Origin: DATKEH01 sp035546355
Lineage (GTDB): Bacteria; Acidobacteriota; Thermoanaerobaculia; Multivoradales; JAIOJS01
Assembly: GCA_035546355.1 (NCBI GenBank)
Contig: DATKEH010000070.1
Location: 1-6,058 of the forward strand
Reading direction: 5' to 3'
DNA length: 6,058 bases
The notes under the pieces are model-generated. The model saw nothing but the letters and a program-made list of their open reading frames with translations, was not told the DNA's origin and made no database searches. Made by a program: the position numbers and the translations under genes. Positions within the stretch are counted from its first letter, which is position 1; every line of letters starts with the position of its first letter. Below are positions 4,729-6,058 of the stretch, in pieces.

Positions 4729-5427
4729 GTGCAGCACCCCGCACGGCTCCTGCGCGACTACCTCGACGCCCTCCTGGTGGCGGTGCTGCTGGCGCTGTTC
4801 GCCCGCACCTTCGTCCTCCAGGCGTTCCGCATCCCGAGCGGCTCGATGGAAGCCAACCTGCTGGTGGGCGATCATCTGCTGGTCAACAAGTTCGTCTACG
4901 GTCCGGTGCTCTTCGACTGGGAGCGGCGTCTGCTGCCGGTGCGCGGCGTGGGGCGTGGCGACGTGGTCGTCTTCCGCTACCCGCCGGATCCCGACCGCGA
5001 CTTCATCAAGCGCTGCGTCGCCCTGCCGGGGGATCGGGTGCGGCTGCGCGGCAAGCGGCTCTTCGTCAACGGCGTGCCGCAGCAGGAGGAAGGGTACGTG
5101 CACTTCGCCGATTCGCGGGTCTATCCCGACTCACCGTTCCTCGAGGAGTTCTACCGCCTTCGCGACCACTACGGGCCGCAGAACGTGCCGCCGGCGTCGT
5201 ACTTCTTCCTCGGCGACAATCGCGACCTGTCCCACGACTCCCGCTTCTGGGGAGCGGTGCGGCGCGAGCTGATCAAGGGACGGGCGTTCGCCATCTACTG
5301 GTCCAACGGGGCGCCAGCCCTCGCTCCGGGCGCCGCGGATGCCGGCTGGGCGGACCGCGTACGGATCAGCCTGCTCGGCCTGGCGGAGACCACCCGCTGG
5401 TCCCGCTCGTTCCGGCTGGTACGCTAG
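4729..5427 (+). CDS. lepB: Signal peptidase I (second of a tandem pair)
   Basis: A second complete S26A signal peptidase of 232 residues, paralogous to the gene just upstream. It has a membrane helix at about 13-31, PSGSM with Ser39 (36-40), NLLVGDHLLVNKFVYGP (43-59), RGDVVVF (76-82), IKRCVALPGD with Lys94 (93-102) and GDNRDLSHDSRFWGAV (162-177), ending TRWSRSFRLVR. Both catalytic residues are intact, so it should be active in its own right. It differs from the first copy in the loop before the last catalytic box (FADSRVYPDSPFLEEFYRL, 126-144), next to the substrate-binding face. The start is GTG at 4729, only seven bases after the previous stop, with no good ribosome binding site. Translation is probably coupled to the first gene. 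The pair most likely arose by tandem duplication; different substrate preferences are possible but not shown. Confidence 0.94.
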   Translation: MQHPARLLRDYLDALLVAVLLALFARTFVLQAFRIPSGSMEANLLVGDHLLVNKFVYGPVLFDWERRLLPVRGVGRGDVVVFRYPPDPDRDFIKRCVALPGDRVRLRGKRLFVNGVPQQEEGYVHFADSRVYPDSPFLEEFYRLRDHYGPQNVPPASYFFLGDNRDLSHDSRFWGAVRRELIKGRAFAIYWSNGAPALAPGAADAGWADRVRISLLGLAETTRWSRSFRLVR

Positions 5428-5449
5428 AATCGCCAGTGTCACGCGCTTC

Positions 5450-5455
5450 AGGAGG
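5450..5455 (+). promoter_or_regulatory. Ribosome binding site fixing the start at 5460
   Basis: AGGAGG lies four bases before the ATG at 5460. An in-frame GTG at 5436 would place this site inside the coding region, so ATG 5460 is preferred. TAGAAT at 5425-5430, overlapping the lepB stop, resembles a -10 box but has no -35 partner. Confidence 0.75.
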
Positions 5456-5459
5456 TTTC

Positions 5460-5828
5460 ATGGCTAGGATCCGCCGTCAATCCGGGGAGGGGAAGCTGGG
5501 ATGTATCTTCTGGCTCCTGCTCCTCGCCGCCGCTTCGCTGGTCGCCTACAAGATGATCCCGGTCAAGGTGCAGTCGGCACAGCTGCACGATTTCATGGTG
5601 GAGCAGGCGCGGTTTTCCTACAGCCGCGGCGCCGGCCAGATCAAGAAGTCGATCCTGCAGCGCGCCCGCGAGCTCGACCTGCCGCTGACCGACAAGCAGC
5701 TGCGGGTGCGGAAGGACCGGGGTCACATCCGCATGGAGGCGCAGTACACGGTCCCCATCGAATTCCCCGGCTACACCTACGAGTGGGAATTCCAGCACCA
5801 GGTCGACCGCCCGATCTTCGTCTTCTAG
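5460..5828 (+). CDS. Small membrane-anchored protein, DUF4845-like
   Basis: A 122-residue protein of unknown function. A basic N-terminus (MARIRRQSGEGK) precedes one membrane helix (LGCIFWLLLLAAASLVAY, 13-30) and then KMIPVKV. The soluble part is probably outside the membrane: a helical stretch with LHDFMVEQARF (42-52) and IKKSILQRARELDLP (61-75), then a beta-rich end (LRVRKDRGHIRMEAQYTVPI, 81-100, and YEWEFQHQVDRPIFVF). The order of a GxLG-type anchor, a helix ending in a K(M/L)(I/V)P motif, then a short alpha/beta domain resembles DUF4845 proteins. These lie between lepB and rnc in many gammaproteobacteria, and the position next to lepB here agrees. The similarity is judged by eye only. It lies 32 bases after the second lepB, has its own strong AGGAGG, and is convergent with pyrF. 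Confidence 0.8.
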   Translation: MARIRRQSGEGKLGCIFWLLLLAAASLVAYKMIPVKVQSAQLHDFMVEQARFSYSRGAGQIKKSILQRARELDLPLTDKQLRVRKDRGHIRMEAQYTVPIEFPGYTYEWEFQHQVDRPIFVF

Positions 5829-5838
5829 CCAGGGCTAG
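5825..5838. terminator. Weak dyad after the small membrane-protein gene
   Basis: CTAGC (5825-5829) and GCTAG (5834-5838) form a five-pair stem with a four-base loop overlapping the stop codon. The 73-base convergent gap to pyrF also contains GCTC-GGC-GAGC at 5841-5851. Neither is followed by a T-run on either strand, so the termination role is doubtful. Confidence 0.2.
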
Positions 5839-5901
5839 CCGCTCGGCGAGCTCTCGCGCACCCCCTCGGCGCGTCCGCGGGGCCGACGAGTCGACGGGGA
5901 G

Positions 5902-6058
5902 CTACCGGGATCCTGCGCCGCGGCGCAGCTCCGCCGTCAGCGCCGCGAGGGCGGCCTCGGGATCCGGCGCCGCAGTCAGCGCCCGCCCCACCACCAGCAG
6001 GTCGGCGCCGGCGGCCAGCGCCGCGGCGGGGGTCGCCGTCCGGCGCTGGTCCTGGACG
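5902..6058 (-). CDS. pyrF: Orotidine 5'-phosphate decarboxylase (partial, C-terminal end only)
   Basis: The last 51 codons of a gene entering from the right edge. The reading DQRRTATPAAALAAGADLL, then VVGRALTAAPDPEAAL, matches the end of OMP decarboxylase, the final step of UMP synthesis: D(D)Q-R, TP-x-A-x-x-AGAD and (L/Y)VVGR-x-(I/L)T, with the GR motif contributing to the phosphate site. The catalytic Asp/Lys residues lie upstream, outside the window. The tail LTAELRRGAGSR and stop at 5902-5904 agree with a normal C-terminus. Some family members are over-long or fused, and only one end is seen. Confidence 0.88.
   Translation of the reverse strand, partial: VQDQRRTATPAAALAAGADLLVVGRALTAAPDPEAALAALTAELRRGAGSR

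Noticed and set aside
4043..5272. A 409-codon plus-strand frame running across both lepB genes
   Set aside because: It is out of frame with two clear signal peptidases and has no recognisable motif; Arg-rich shadow.
5436..5459. A GTG start for the small membrane protein
   Set aside because: AGGAGG at 5450-5455 would then be coding, and it is correctly placed for the ATG at 5460.

Overview
The window is about 6 kb of very GC-rich bacterial chromosome (roughly 70% G+C by eye, with third codon positions almost all G or C). The gene content is ordinary housekeeping: methionine and sulfur metabolism, a pseudopilin with a ComEA-like protein, CutA, two signal peptidases and pyrimidine synthesis. 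The paired LepB genes, the ComEA/GspH-type pair and the base composition fit an Acidobacteriota or deltaproteobacteria-like (Myxococcota/Desulfobacterota) genome. That is an inference from gene style; there is no rRNA or other marker. I see no IS element, phage gene, tRNA, rRNA or CRISPR array.

Layout. At the left edge, mtnA (minus, 3' end cut off by the window) is divergent from a PLP-dependent cystathionine gamma-synthase/gamma-lyase gene (plus, 918-2081). The two share a 114-base gap, and both act in methionine and sulfur-amino-acid metabolism. Next is a minus-strand block read right to left: a ComEA-like helix-hairpin-helix protein (3592-3242), a GspH/FimT-type pseudopilin (3182-2589) and cutA (2514-2128). 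The ComEA and pseudopilin genes suggest type IV pilus or type II secretion-like assembly and DNA uptake.

A roughly 420-base gap (3593-4016) separates comEA from the plus-strand block. That block is two complete tandem signal peptidase I genes (4017-4721 and 4729-5427) and a small membrane-anchored protein (5460-5828) resembling the DUF4845-type proteins that often sit next to lepB. At the right edge the 3' end of pyrF lies on the minus strand, convergent with the small gene.

The most unusual part is the comEA-lepB gap. It holds a cluster of CAAG...CTTG dyads, a sigma-54-like -24/-12 match facing comEA, an exceptionally long Shine-Dalgarno sequence far from any annotated start, strong hairpins, and a possible 45-codon upstream reading frame whose stop overlaps the comEA start as ATGA. 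A second curiosity is a 3 x 11-base tandem repeat at the end of the cystathionine gene that places a stop codon in each forward frame. The functional readings of these non-coding signals are hypotheses; only the sequence patterns are observed.
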